A stretch of 64,000 nt of DNA from Clostridiales bacterium (GTDB taxonomy: Bacteria; Bacillota; Clostridia; Oscillospirales; Oscillospiraceae), in NCBI GenBank assembly GCA_025757645.1, contig CP107216.1, positions 434,001-498,000 of the forward strand, written 5' to 3'. Positions 41,557 through 49,810 of the stretch are shown here, piece after piece (position 1 is the first letter of the stretch; every line of letters begins with the position of its first letter). A program made the translations under genes and the position numbers. A model generated the notes under the pieces. The model was not told the DNA's origin and did not search any database. It was given only the letters and a program-made list of their open reading frames with translations.

Positions 41557-41811
41557 TTAGCCGATCAGGCCCTGAATGTAGTTCACCGGCCACTGGCAGA
41601 AGTCCTTGACCAGGTCAAGCTTATCGCGGATGGCGAAAGCGGTGTTCTCGTCACAGAGCGACTCGAGCTTTTTCTTGATGGCCTTGGTGTTCACCTCAAG
41701 CAGCCCGCTGACGCTCGACAGGATCTTGCCACCGTCGATCTCCTTGATCGAGGTCCAGAGCTCGGAAGCGTACTCCTTGACGCCAACGCTCTTAATTGCC
41801 TGAATGCACAT
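41557..41811 (-). CDS. Small protein of unknown function (84 aa)
   Basis: 84 residues, lysine-rich and largely helical in appearance (TKAIKKKLESLCDENTAFAIRD), without a signal peptide or membrane helix. I do not recognise a family. Coding status is supported by GGGAGG upstream of the ATG, a near-consensus promoter (TTGACA-17-TAGAAT) and a strong terminator after it. Such a promoter suggests high expression. The C-terminal FCQWPVNYIQGLIG may pack against a partner. It stands alone between convergent and unrelated genes. Confidence 0.7.
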   Translation of the reverse strand: MCIQAIKSVGVKEYASELWTSIKEIDGGKILSSVSGLLEVNTKAIKKKLESLCDENTAFAIRDKLDLVKDFCQWPVNYIQGLIG

Positions 41812-41895
41812 ACCTATTCCTCCCTTAAAATACTGGTGCTCCCGGCCGCTCGACTGCGGCCGGAAAACAAGATTGCTCTTATCAACAGTGCTCTC

Positions 41896-41924
41896 ATTCT
41901 AGCACAAAGCCGTGGGATTGTCAA
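41896..41924 (-). promoter_or_regulatory. Near-consensus promoter of the 84-aa gene
   Basis: Minus strand TTGACA (complement of 41919-41924), 17 nt, TAGAAT (complement of 41896-41901): one base off perfect consensus. Just upstream an inverted repeat AAATGTG-N8-CACATTT (about 41939-41960) could be an operator. Confidence 0.82.
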
Positions 41925-42036
41925 AGAGGAATACAGAGAAATGTGTAATTTCCCACATTTTGTGGTCAATGTGCACAAACCGGACAACAGGTAGCGGAAA
42001 ATCTACCCAGAACCGGTGAATGGACTATGCGGGCGC

Positions 42037-42408
42037 TTACGCCTCGGCGATGACCTCGCACTCGACGAGCACGTCCTTGGGCAGGCGCGCGACCTCAACG
42101 CAGCTTCTGGCCGGGAACGGCTCGGAGAAATACTCGGCATAAATGGCGTTGACGGTGGCGAAATCGTCCATGTTCTTGATGAACACCGTCGTCTTGACGG
42201 CCTTGGACATGTCGCTGCCAGCCGCCTGCAGCACGGCGGTCAGGTTGCGAAAGACCTGATGGGCCTGCGCTTCGATGCCGTCGGCGATGACGCCGGTAGC
42301 GGGGTCGATGCCGATCTGGCCGGACGTGAACACAAAGCCGCCGGAGATCTGCGCCTGAGCGTAGGGGCCGAGCGCGGCGGGGGCGTGATTGGTAGCAACT
42401 GTTTTCAT
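42037..42408 (-). CDS. ridA: RidA-family reactive enamine/imine deaminase
   Basis: 123 residues. SGQIGIDPATG, VFIKNMDDF and the catalytic arginine R108 in CVEVARLP match RidA. The enzyme hydrolyses the unstable 2-aminoacrylate/enamine intermediates released by PLP-dependent dehydratases. It is encoded 15 nt after the threonine ammonia-lyase gene, which produces exactly such an intermediate, so the pair is a functional unit. Confidence 0.93.
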   Translation of the reverse strand: MKTVATNHAPAALGPYAQAQISGGFVFTSGQIGIDPATGVIADGIEAQAHQVFRNLTAVLQAAGSDMSKAVKTTVFIKNMDDFATVNAIYAEYFSEPFPARSCVEVARLPKDVLVECEVIAEA

Positions 42409-42423
42409 GATGATGACCTCCTG

Positions 42424-43632
42424 TTAGTCGATTTTTACGTGATAACCGTTTTGAATGAGCTGGTCGAGCACGCGGTCGCCGTGCTCTTTGCCGCCGACTT
42501 CGCACGAGACGTGCACGTCGATCTCGTTGGGGTTGAGCCCGGCGGTGAGCCGGTCATGCTCCACGGAGAGGATGTTCGCGCCGAGCGCGGCAATGTCGTT
42601 GAGCAGCTTGCCGAGACTGCCCGGCCGGTCGAGCAGCGTGACCGTGAAGCGCAGCCGGCGGTGGCGGGACACGAGGCCCTGCTCGATGATGCACTGGATG
42701 AAGCTCACGTCGATGTTGCCGCCGGAGAGCAGGCACACGACGTTTTTGCCCTTCACATCGACCTTGCCCTTGAGCACGGCGGCCACGGGCGCGGCGCCGG
42801 AGGGCTCGACGATCTGCTTGCAGCGCTCCATGAGCAGGAGCACCGCCTCGGAGATCTCGAGATCGTTGACGGTGACGACGTCGTCGGCGTATTTCTGGAT
42901 GAGCGGGACGGTGATGTCGCCCGGCGCCTTGACGGCGATGCCGTCGGCGATGGTGGCCACGGAGTCGGTCTGGACATAGCTGTGCGAATGGAACGACTGC
43001 GCGATCGCGTTCGCGCCCTCGGCCTGCACGCCGATGACCTGCACGCGGGGGTTGATCTGCTTGATGCACGCGGCCACGCCGGCAAGCAGGCCGCCGCCGC
43101 CGGCCGGCACGATGATGATGTCCGCCGTGGGCAGATCGCCGAGGATCTCGAGGCCGAGCGTGCCCTGACCGGCAATGACCTCGGGGTCATTGTAGGGGTG
43201 CAGGAACGTGGCGTGCTCCTGCTCGCAGATCTCGCAGGCTTTGGCATAGGCGTCGTCATAGCAGTCGCCCGCGAGCACAACGGTGGCACCGTAGCCCTCC
43301 GTGGCCTTCGCCTTGGCGATGGGCGCGGTCTTGGGCATGACAATCGTGGCCGGGATGCCGAAGCGGTGCGCGGCGTAGGCCACGCCCTGCGCATGGTTGC
43401 CGGCCGATGAGGCCACGACGGCACCGGTCTCGCCGCGCTCGACGAGCGCCGCGATCTTGTTGCTCGCGCCGCGGATCTTGAACGAGCCGGTCTTCTGGCT
43501 GTTTTCGTACTTAAGATAAATGTTGCCGCCCGTCATGGCTGAGAACGTGGCCGACAGGTCCAGCTCCGTGTGGTGCAGCACGCCCTTGAGCCGCTGTGCC
43601 GCGCGTTCAAATTCCTGCAGTGGGATCTCCAC
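42424..43632 (-). CDS. ilvA: Threonine ammonia-lyase with C-terminal ACT domain
   Basis: 402 residues from the GTG at 43632, chosen because GGGGGTG lies upstream and the length equals that of the ~403-residue enzymes; the open frame continues further upstream. The PLP lysine is K52 in TGSFKIRGA; the glycine loop SAGNHAQG and the GGGGL phosphate site are present. An ACT domain occupies the last 80 residues (FTVTLLDRPGSLGKLL). It deaminates threonine to 2-oxobutanoate and NH3; the ACT domain suggests allosteric control. Cotranscribed with ridA. Confidence 0.93.
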   Translation of the reverse strand: MEIPLQEFERAAQRLKGVLHHTELDLSATFSAMTGGNIYLKYENSQKTGSFKIRGASNKIAALVERGETGAVVASSAGNHAQGVAYAAHRFGIPATIVMPKTAPIAKAKATEGYGATVVLAGDCYDDAYAKACEICEQEHATFLHPYNDPEVIAGQGTLGLEILGDLPTADIIIVPAGGGGLLAGVAACIKQINPRVQVIGVQAEGANAIAQSFHSHSYVQTDSVATIADGIAVKAPGDITVPLIQKYADDVVTVNDLEISEAVLLLMERCKQIVEPSGAAPVAAVLKGKVDVKGKNVVCLLSGGNIDVSFIQCIIEQGLVSRHRRLRFTVTLLDRPGSLGKLLNDIAALGANILSVEHDRLTAGLNPNEIDVHVSCEVGGKEHGDRVLDQLIQNGYHVKID

Positions 43633-43930
43633 AGCAAACACCCCCGTAAAAATATCTGTTTGGGTCTTTCTGTCCCTACTATACCGCGGGAAGGCCGGAA
43701 ATACAAGCGCCGCAATGCAAAATGTCCGCGCCAAAAAAACTTTTTTGAGAGATCGTCCGCGGGGTAAAAACATTCGCGCGCGGGCAGCGCACGGGGCGCA
43801 AAGCAAATCTTACACGTTTCTTAAAAAGTGAGAAATCGGTTGCCGCCGCACGCCGCCGGGGGGTATAATGCACCCAAAAATGGGAAAGCAGCTCCGGTGC
43901 GCACCGGCGCGATCATCAGGAGGAGACATC
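43633..43930. other. Divergent gap between ilvA and the ABC exporter genes
   Basis: Besides the exporter promoter (43840-43869) no gene, terminator or clear operator is seen in these 298 nt. The frame upstream of ilvA is open here but has no start signal. Confidence 0.6.
43840..43869 (+). promoter_or_regulatory. Promoter of the ABC exporter operon
   Basis: TTGCCG (43840-43845), 18 nt, TATAAT (43864-43869), about 60 nt before the ATG. Confidence 0.72.
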
Positions 43931-44644
43931 ATGCTCAACATTCAGCATTTTACCAAGACCTACGGCGAGAAAAGGGCCGTCGACGACTTGAGCCTGCACA
44001 TCGCGCCGGGCGAGATCTACGGCTTCATCGGCCACAACGGCGCCGGCAAGACGACGACACTCAAGGCGGCCGTCGGCATCCTGCAGTTTGACGCGGGCGA
44101 GATCACGATCGGCGGGCACTCCATCCAAACCGAGCCGCTGGCCTGCAAGCGGCTGCTCGCCTACATCCCGGACAATCCGGATCTGTACGATTTCATGAGC
44201 GGCATCCAGTACCTGAACTTTATTGCCGACGTTTTCGGCATCCCGGCCGCGGAGCGCTGGGCGCGCATCGAGCCGTATGCCGACGCATTCGAGCTCACGG
44301 GTGATCTAGCGCAGCCGATCAGCGCGTACTCGCACGGCATGAAGCAGAAACTCGCCATCATCGCGGCGTGGATCCACGACCCGAAGCTCATCATCATGGA
44401 CGAACCGTTCGTCGGCCTCGACCCGAAGGCGGCGCACCTGCTCAAGGGCATGATGCGCGAGCTGTGCGACGTCGGCGGCGCGATCTTCTTCTCGACGCAC
44501 GTGCTCGAGGTCGCCGAAAAGCTCTGCGACAAGGTGGCCATCATCAAGGGCGGGCGGCTCATCCGCTCCGGCACGATGGAGGAGGTCAAGGGCGACGACA
44601 GTCTCGAGGACGTGTTCCTGGAGCTGGAGGATGCATCATGCTGA
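43931..44644 (+). CDS. ABC transporter ATP-binding protein
   Basis: 237 residues from the ATG at 43931 (AGGAGGAG upstream). Walker A GHNGAGKTTTLK, an ABC signature that reads SAYSHGMKQKLAI, Walker B LIIMDEPFVGLDP and the H-loop FFSTHVLE are in order. It is the single-domain ATPase of an exporter whose membrane subunit is encoded next (7-nt overlap). The type resembles CcmA/YxlF-like ATPases of Bacillota; the exported substrate is unknown. Confidence 0.93.
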   Translation: MLNIQHFTKTYGEKRAVDDLSLHIAPGEIYGFIGHNGAGKTTTLKAAVGILQFDAGEITIGGHSIQTEPLACKRLLAYIPDNPDLYDFMSGIQYLNFIADVFGIPAAERWARIEPYADAFELTGDLAQPISAYSHGMKQKLAIIAAWIHDPKLIIMDEPFVGLDPKAAHLLKGMMRELCDVGGAIFFSTHVLEVAEKLCDKVAIIKGGRLIRSGTMEEVKGDDSLEDVFLELEDASC

Positions 44645-46236
44645 AGACGCTTCTGAAAAAACAGATGGCGGAGATCTTCCGCAACTATTTCTACGACCCG
44701 AAAAAGAACAAAATGCGCTCCAGGGGCGCGACGATCGCCTACATCGCGCTCTACGCGCTGCTGATGGTGGGCCTCCTCGGCGGGATGTTTGCGCTGATGG
44801 CCGTGGGCCTGTGCGGCCCCCTGGTCGAGGGCGGCATGGGCTGGCTGTATTACCTGCTCATGGGGCTGATCGCGGTGTTTCTCGGCACGTTCGGCAGCGT
44901 GTTCAGCACGTATTCGAGTCTGTACCTGTCCAAGGACAACGACCTGCTGCTGTCGCTGCCGATCCCGGTGCGCTGCGTGATGGCCTCGCGCCTGCTGGGC
45001 GTGTACCTGCTGGGGCTGATGTACGCCGCGGTCGTCATCGTGCCGGGCGTGATCGTGTACTGGCTCACGGCGCCGGTCACGGCGGGGACGATCGTCGGCG
45101 GTGTGCTGATGGTGCTGATCGTGTCCGTGATCGTGATGGTGCTCTCGTGCCTGCTCGGCTGGGTGGTCGCGCGCATCAGCCTGAAGCTGAAAAACAAGAG
45201 CTTCATCACCGTCCTTTTGTCGCTGCTGTTTCTGGCGGCGTATTACTTCGTGTACTACAAGGCGCAGGCGCTCATCACGCTGCTGGTGGAAAACGCCGCC
45301 GTGTACGGCATGAAAATCCGGGGCTCGGCGTATCTGCTGTACCTGTTCGGCAGCGTCGGCGCGGGCGACTGGCTGGCGATGGGGATCGTGACGGTCACGC
45401 AGGCGGCGCTCCTCGCGCTGACGCTGTGGGGCATCGCGCGCAGCTTCCTGAAGATCGCCACGGCGACCGGCAGCGTGAAGAAGGTGCGCTTCGAGCACAG
45501 GGCCGTGCGCGCGCAGAGCGTGCAGCGGGCGCTGTTCGGCAAGGAGCTGCGCCGCTTCACCGCCAGCCCGAACTATATGCTCAACTGCGGGCTCGGCATT
45601 CTGATGCTGCCGGTGGCGGGCATCGTGCTGCTCATCAAGGGCGGCGCGCTCGGCCGGATGCTGGCCGACGTGTTCAGCGGCAATGTGGGCGTTGTGCCGG
45701 TGCTGATGTGCGCGGCGGTGTGCCTGCTCGCGTCGATGAATGACATGGCCGCGCCCGCCGTGTCGCTCGAGGGCAGGAATCTGTGGCTCGTGCAGTCGCT
45801 GCCGGTCGTACCGTGGCAGGCGCTGCGCGCGAAGCTGGACGTGCAGCTCGTGCTGACCGGCGTGCCGGTGCTGTTTTGCGCCCTGTGCATGGTCATTGCG
45901 CTGCCGGGCAGCGCGCTGGAGAAGGCGCTGCTGGTGATCGTGACGCTGCTGTATACCCTGCTGAGCGCGCTGGCCGCGCTCGCGCTCGGGCTCAAGATGC
46001 CGAACCTGACGTGGACCAACGAGACCACGCCCATCAAGCAGAGCGGCTGCGTGATGCTCTCGCTCTTTGCCAACTGGTTTTATGCCCTCGCGCTTGGCGG
46101 GCTGTACTTCCTGTGCGGCAATGCGCTGAGTGCAGCGGTGTATCTGGCCATCTTCGCCGTCGTGACGGCGGCGGGCAGCGCACTGCTGCTCCGCTGGGTG
46201 AAAAAGCAGGGCGCGCGCATCTTTGCCGCGCTCTGA
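44638..46236 (+). CDS. ABC exporter membrane subunit (about 12 helices)
   Basis: 532 residues with about 12 hydrophobic segments in two halves around an amphipathic middle (RSFLKIATATGSVKKVRFEH). The segment SKDNDLLLSLPIPVRCVMASRLLG and the repeat SLEGRNLWLVQSLPVVPWQ in the second half are the coupling-helix-like motifs found in the same family of large ABC-2-like permeases. It overlaps the ATPase gene by 7 nt. Substrate unknown; the family often exports peptides or lipids or serves in drug/antimicrobial resistance. Confidence 0.85.
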   Translation: MLKTLLKKQMAEIFRNYFYDPKKNKMRSRGATIAYIALYALLMVGLLGGMFALMAVGLCGPLVEGGMGWLYYLLMGLIAVFLGTFGSVFSTYSSLYLSKDNDLLLSLPIPVRCVMASRLLGVYLLGLMYAAVVIVPGVIVYWLTAPVTAGTIVGGVLMVLIVSVIVMVLSCLLGWVVARISLKLKNKSFITVLLSLLFLAAYYFVYYKAQALITLLVENAAVYGMKIRGSAYLLYLFGSVGAGDWLAMGIVTVTQAALLALTLWGIARSFLKIATATGSVKKVRFEHRAVRAQSVQRALFGKELRRFTASPNYMLNCGLGILMLPVAGIVLLIKGGALGRMLADVFSGNVGVVPVLMCAAVCLLASMNDMAAPAVSLEGRNLWLVQSLPVVPWQALRAKLDVQLVLTGVPVLFCALCMVIALPGSALEKALLVIVTLLYTLLSALAALALGLKMPNLTWTNETTPIKQSGCVMLSLFANWFYALALGGLYFLCGNALSAAVYLAIFAVVTAAGSALLLRWVKKQGARIFAAL

Positions 46237-46246
46237 AAGAGAAACG

Positions 46247-46286
46247 AAAGCCGCCTCGGTCCAATTTGGACCGAGGCGGCTTTTTG
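46247..46286. terminator. Bidirectional terminator
   Basis: AAAGCCGCCTCGGTCC / GGACCGAGGCGGCTTT with an AATT loop, followed by TT, between convergent genes. Confidence 0.93.
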
Positions 46287-46299
46287 CTGCGCAATGCGC

Positions 46300-46809
46300 T
46301 TACAGCACGAGCGACGGGGCCGCGTAGACGCGAGCCTTGAGCTCGCTGTTGAGCATGTACAGGCCCTTGGCGTCCGTGCCGAAAAGCTCCATTTTCGTGA
46401 TGAGATCGGCGGCGTTCTTCTCCTCCTCGCCCTGCTCTTTGACAAACCAGTCGAGCAGCTGCATGGTGCGGAAGTCGCGGTCGTCATACGCGGCGGCGTA
46501 GATGCCGTTGATGAGCGAGGTGACGTACTGCTCGTGCTCGAGCGCTTTTTTCAGCGGGGTCATGTGGTCGCCGCGCGTCCAGTCCGGCGCGTCGACGGCA
46601 CCGAAGCTGACGGCAACGCCGTTGTTGAGCAGGTACTGGAAAAACAGCAGCGCGTGGTCGCGCTCCTCCTGCGCCTGCACGCGGTACCAGTTTTCAAAGC
46701 CGTCGAGACCGGCGGCCGCATAGTAGTTGGCAAAGTCCAGATAGAGATAGGCCGAGTAAAACTCCTTATTGATCTGCTCGTTGATGAGCTGGGCAACCGT
46801 TGCGTTCAT
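46300..46809 (-). CDS. ftnA: Ferritin
   Basis: 169 residues from the ATG at 46809 (GGAGGT upstream). Four-helix ferritin with ferroxidase-centre residues in NKEFYSAYLYLDFANYY and QEERDHALLFF (Glu and His), and a further conserved Glu in VKEQGEEEKNA. It oxidises and stores iron in a 24-mer shell. An inverted repeat just upstream of the start is probably its iron- or peroxide-responsive operator. Confidence 0.93.
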   Translation of the reverse strand: MNATVAQLINEQINKEFYSAYLYLDFANYYAAAGLDGFENWYRVQAQEERDHALLFFQYLLNNGVAVSFGAVDAPDWTRGDHMTPLKKALEHEQYVTSLINGIYAAAYDDRDFRTMQLLDWFVKEQGEEEKNAADLITKMELFGTDAKGLYMLNSELKARVYAAPSLVL

Positions 46810-46822
46810 GGGATGACCTCCT

Positions 46823-46855
46823 GATAGAAAATAAGAATGATTCTTGATTTCTATC
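46823..46855. promoter_or_regulatory. 33-bp inverted repeat before ferritin (iron-box-like)
   Basis: GATAGAAA-AT-AAGAAT-G-ATTCTT-GA-TTTCTATC is a palindrome with only two mismatched pairs, starting 14 nt upstream of the ferritin ATG. The AAGAATGATTCTT centre looks like Fur/PerR or DtxR-type boxes but fits none exactly. It probably overlaps the ferritin promoter. Confidence 0.68.
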
Positions 46856-46968
46856 ATACAGGATTTTTCCGCCTTGTCAAGCCCCGAGGGAAACTTTTTC
46901 TGGCGCGCAGGCGCGTTTCCTGTTAAGATGGGCGGGAGAGAAGCAAAAACGGGAACGGAGGAACCCAC

Positions 46969-47991
46969 ATGGACTACAACGAAGTTTTACAGCGGGCGCG
47001 GGCGCGCATGGCCCCGCGCTGCAAGGTCTGCCCGGAGTGCAACGGCCTCGGCTGCGGCAACACGATGCCCGGCCCCGGCTCAAAAGCGCCCGGCAACGGC
47101 GCGAACGACAACTGGCACGCGTGGCGGCGCTGGTGCCTGAACATGGACACCATCGCTCCGAACACGCCGGTGGACACGTCGCTGGAGCTGCTCGGCCGGA
47201 CATTTTCCCTGCCCGTGATCGCGGCGCCCATCGGCTCGCTGCGCGCGCAGTTCAATCCTGAGGACGACATCCGCGACTACAACGCCTGCTGCATCGCTGC
47301 GGCGGCGCAGACCGGCATCGCCGCGAGCTTTGGCGACGGGCTGGACGCGCGCGTGTTCCCGCACGGGTGCACGCTCTCGCAGCAGTACGGCGGCATCGGC
47401 CTGCCGGTCATCAATCCGCTGTCGATGGACACCATCCGGGCAAACCTCGACCTTGCCAACGCGGCGCGGCCCTTTGCCGTGAGCGTGGTCATCGACTCGG
47501 CCGGTCTGCCGCACCTGAAGGCGGCCAGCCCCGACGCCGGCAGCAAGACGGTCGCGGAGCTGCGCGAACTGTGCGGCTATGCGCAGATGCCCATGATCCT
47601 CAAGGGTATCATGACGGTGCGCGGCGCGGAGAAGGCTGTGGAGGCCGGCGCGGCGGCCATCGTCGTCTCGAACCACGGTGGGCGCGTGCTGCCCGGCAGT
47701 GCCGCGACGGCGGACGTCCTGCCCGAGATCGCGGACGCGGTGGGGGATCGCGTGAAGATCCTCGTCGACGGCGGCATCCGCTCGGGCACGGACATTTTCC
47801 GCGCGCTCGCGCTCGGCGCGGACGCGGTGATGATCTGCCGGCCGTTTCTCATCAGCTACTACGGCGGCGGCATGGAGGGCATCGTCACCTACGTGGAGAA
47901 GCTGCGCGCAGAGCTGACGGACGCGATGTATATGTGCGGCGCGCGCAGTCTCGGCGACATCACGCGCGACATGGTGCGCGAGGTGCGGTAA
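46969..47991 (+). CDS. FMN-dependent alpha-hydroxyacid oxidase family protein
   Basis: 340 residues. The protein has the late IVVSNHGGRVLPGSAAT (active-site His-Gly-Gly-Arg) and VDGGIRSGTDIFRALALGAD (FMN phosphate site) motifs of the lactate/glycolate oxidase family. An unusual cysteine-rich N-terminus, CKVCPECNGLGCGN, replaces the usual start; anaerobes often carry this variant, which may bind a metal or [4Fe-4S] cluster, so an oxidase role with O2 is doubtful. A single gene with GGAGG before the ATG. Confidence 0.82.
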   Translation: MDYNEVLQRARARMAPRCKVCPECNGLGCGNTMPGPGSKAPGNGANDNWHAWRRWCLNMDTIAPNTPVDTSLELLGRTFSLPVIAAPIGSLRAQFNPEDDIRDYNACCIAAAAQTGIAASFGDGLDARVFPHGCTLSQQYGGIGLPVINPLSMDTIRANLDLANAARPFAVSVVIDSAGLPHLKAASPDAGSKTVAELRELCGYAQMPMILKGIMTVRGAEKAVEAGAAAIVVSNHGGRVLPGSAATADVLPEIADAVGDRVKILVDGGIRSGTDIFRALALGADAVMICRPFLISYYGGGMEGIVTYVEKLRAELTDAMYMCGARSLGDITRDMVREVR

Positions 47992-48008
47992 CGAACACGG
48001 CAAAAAGC

Positions 48009-48045
48009 AAACAGCTGCGAAGCCTTGGCTTCGCAGCTGTTTTTG
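48009..48045. terminator. Bidirectional terminator
   Basis: AAACAGCTGCGAAGCC / GGCTTCGCAGCTGTTT with a TT loop and flanking A/T residues, separating convergent genes. Confidence 0.92.
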
Positions 48046-48048
48046 CGC

Positions 48049-48213
48049 TCACAGGTGCTGGTTGCGCGGGATGCGGTCATAGTGCCGCAGCAAAATCGGC
48101 TCGAAGGCCGACAGCAGCTTCATGTCGAGATTGAAAAAGTAGATCGTGAACGTCACGGCGAATGCACCCGCGCTCACGCCGAGCAGCCGCCACGCGAATT
48201 TCGGTATTTGCAT
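48049..48213 (-). CDS. Small single-helix membrane protein with NxDMKL motif (54 aa)
   Basis: 54 residues from the ATG at 48213 (AGGAAGGGG upstream), too short for most gene callers. One membrane helix spans about residues 8-27, followed at once by NLDMKL (residues 28-33) and a basic tail. It starts 16 nt after the stop of the first dehydratase large-subunit gene. A similar 51-residue protein with NADMKL follows the second dehydratase pair. Shared motif and position argue for a real gene with a role tied to the enzyme. I know of no named family. Confidence 0.72.
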   Translation of the reverse strand: MQIPKFAWRLLGVSAGAFAVTFTIYFFNLDMKLLSAFEPILLRHYDRIPRNQHL

Positions 48214-48229
48214 CGTTCCCCTTCCTTTC

Positions 48230-49810
48230 TCACCATGCATTTTCGTCCGGCAGAACCTCGATCGACGGGTCGAGCGGCTCTTCACGCATGACGGTGCGCA
48301 TATAGGCGTTGAGCTGGTCGCGGATGGCCTGGCGCGTGTAGACGCGCGGGTCGCACAGGTCGTGGCAGACCCAGACGAGGTGGATGCCGCGCGCGCGGGC
48401 CTGCTCCTCGAACTGGCCGTGCATGCCGGTGAGTGCCTTGCAGGACATATGTTCCCACATGATGACCATGTCGGCGTGCATCGTCTCGCAAAATTCCCAC
48501 AGCTCGTCGACGAGCACCCTGTAGCCGCCGTGCGTGCGGTTGCGCATGATCATGTTTTCATTCAGCCACGCCATGTCGTAGAACGCCTGCTCGCGGTTTT
48601 CGGGCGTGTCGGTGTCGGCGATCATGCGCGTGTTGACCAGCGAGAGCATATCCGTCAGCGGCACGATGCCCCAGCAGTGCACCATCCAGTTGAGCATGTC
48701 GATGCAGTACTGCGGCTGCACACCCCAGACGATGGCGCGGTGGCGGTATTCCGGCGCCATCATGCGGTGCGCCTTGTTGCCGCGCTCGGCGTAGCGCATG
48801 ATCTTGCGGTCGATGGGCGGGAACTTGGCCGAGCGGCCGCAGTTGCCCATGTAGTTCGTGTCGTTATACAGCGAGAACGGCGCGCCGACAAACTGCGGGT
48901 AGGGCGTGCTGTTCATCTCGAGCCACGCCAGACGGTTGCGCGTGGCATCGTTGACGCGCTTGGCGCACTCGAAGTAGTGCGACCAGTCCCAGTGCTGGCC
49001 CGTGTGCTCCTCGACGAAGGCGATGACGTTGCGGATATCCTGCGCGGCGTAATCCTGCACATCGTCCTCCTGATGGCGCATGGGCGCGACAAGCTGGAAC
49101 GTCGGGATGCCGTATTCGCGCTCGAGGCGCTTGGCGATGATGCCGTTGCCCATGAGCGAGCCGTCGCAGGTGGTGTTGCACTGCACGGCGCAGACGCCGA
49201 GCACGGCGAAGTCATCGTCGATGGAGCAGCCGGCCTCGGCCTCCGGCATGGGGCAGACGTCGCCTGCGATGCCGAACTGCTGCGCCACGTCGAGGTAGTG
49301 CGTGGAGGAGTTTTGCGTCAGGAGGTTTGCCACGAACATCGTCGGCACTTCGCGCAGGATGGCCTTCACGTTCGGGAAGCCCATCATGAACGCGGTCATC
49401 TCGTTTTCGTCCGTGAGCACGCATTTTTTGGAAAATTCCACGTCGTTGCCGGTGCGGCGGTCGCCGCGGAAGATGTCGTCCATGGTGCTGGCCACGTCGT
49501 AGACCACGAAGTCCATGGACGTATGGACGATGCGCAGCGCCTCGTCGCGCAGGCCCATCGTGAACTTGTCGACCATGTGCGGCACGGCGAGGTAGTTGGC
49601 CATCCAGCGGTAGCGGAACATGGCCTTGATGTTGCGCGGCTTGACGATGAACTTTGCGAGGAGGGACAGAATGTACAGCCAGCGGCCGTAGTCATAGAGG
49701 GTATCCTTGACGCCGCGCCACTCGCGCCGGCAGCGGACCTTTCCGCCGTCGAAGAGTACGCCGAGCTGCTGGTCGCCGATGCGCCGCTTGCCTTCATTGG
49801 TCACCATCAT
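48230..49810 (-). CDS. 2-hydroxyacyl-CoA dehydratase-family large subunit, pair 1
   Basis: 526 residues of the HgdAB/BcrBC superfamily. A cysteine set at about residues 184-216 (GDVCPMPEAEAGC, then GVCAVQCNTTCDG) and a C-terminal EHMSCKALTGMHGQFEEQA segment suggest one [4Fe-4S] cluster. At 526 residues it is longer than classical HgdA/HgdB, with an N-terminal extension of about 90 residues. The family removes water from 2-hydroxyacyl-CoA or reduces aromatic-CoA by a ketyl-radical route and needs an ATP-dependent activator, absent from this window. It overlaps its partner gene by 4 nt. Substrate unknown. Confidence 0.78.
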   Translation of the reverse strand: MMVTNEGKRRIGDQQLGVLFDGGKVRCRREWRGVKDTLYDYGRWLYILSLLAKFIVKPRNIKAMFRYRWMANYLAVPHMVDKFTMGLRDEALRIVHTSMDFVVYDVASTMDDIFRGDRRTGNDVEFSKKCVLTDENEMTAFMMGFPNVKAILREVPTMFVANLLTQNSSTHYLDVAQQFGIAGDVCPMPEAEAGCSIDDDFAVLGVCAVQCNTTCDGSLMGNGIIAKRLEREYGIPTFQLVAPMRHQEDDVQDYAAQDIRNVIAFVEEHTGQHWDWSHYFECAKRVNDATRNRLAWLEMNSTPYPQFVGAPFSLYNDTNYMGNCGRSAKFPPIDRKIMRYAERGNKAHRMMAPEYRHRAIVWGVQPQYCIDMLNWMVHCWGIVPLTDMLSLVNTRMIADTDTPENREQAFYDMAWLNENMIMRNRTHGGYRVLVDELWEFCETMHADMVIMWEHMSCKALTGMHGQFEEQARARGIHLVWVCHDLCDPRVYTRQAIRDQLNAYMRTVMREEPLDPSIEVLPDENAW

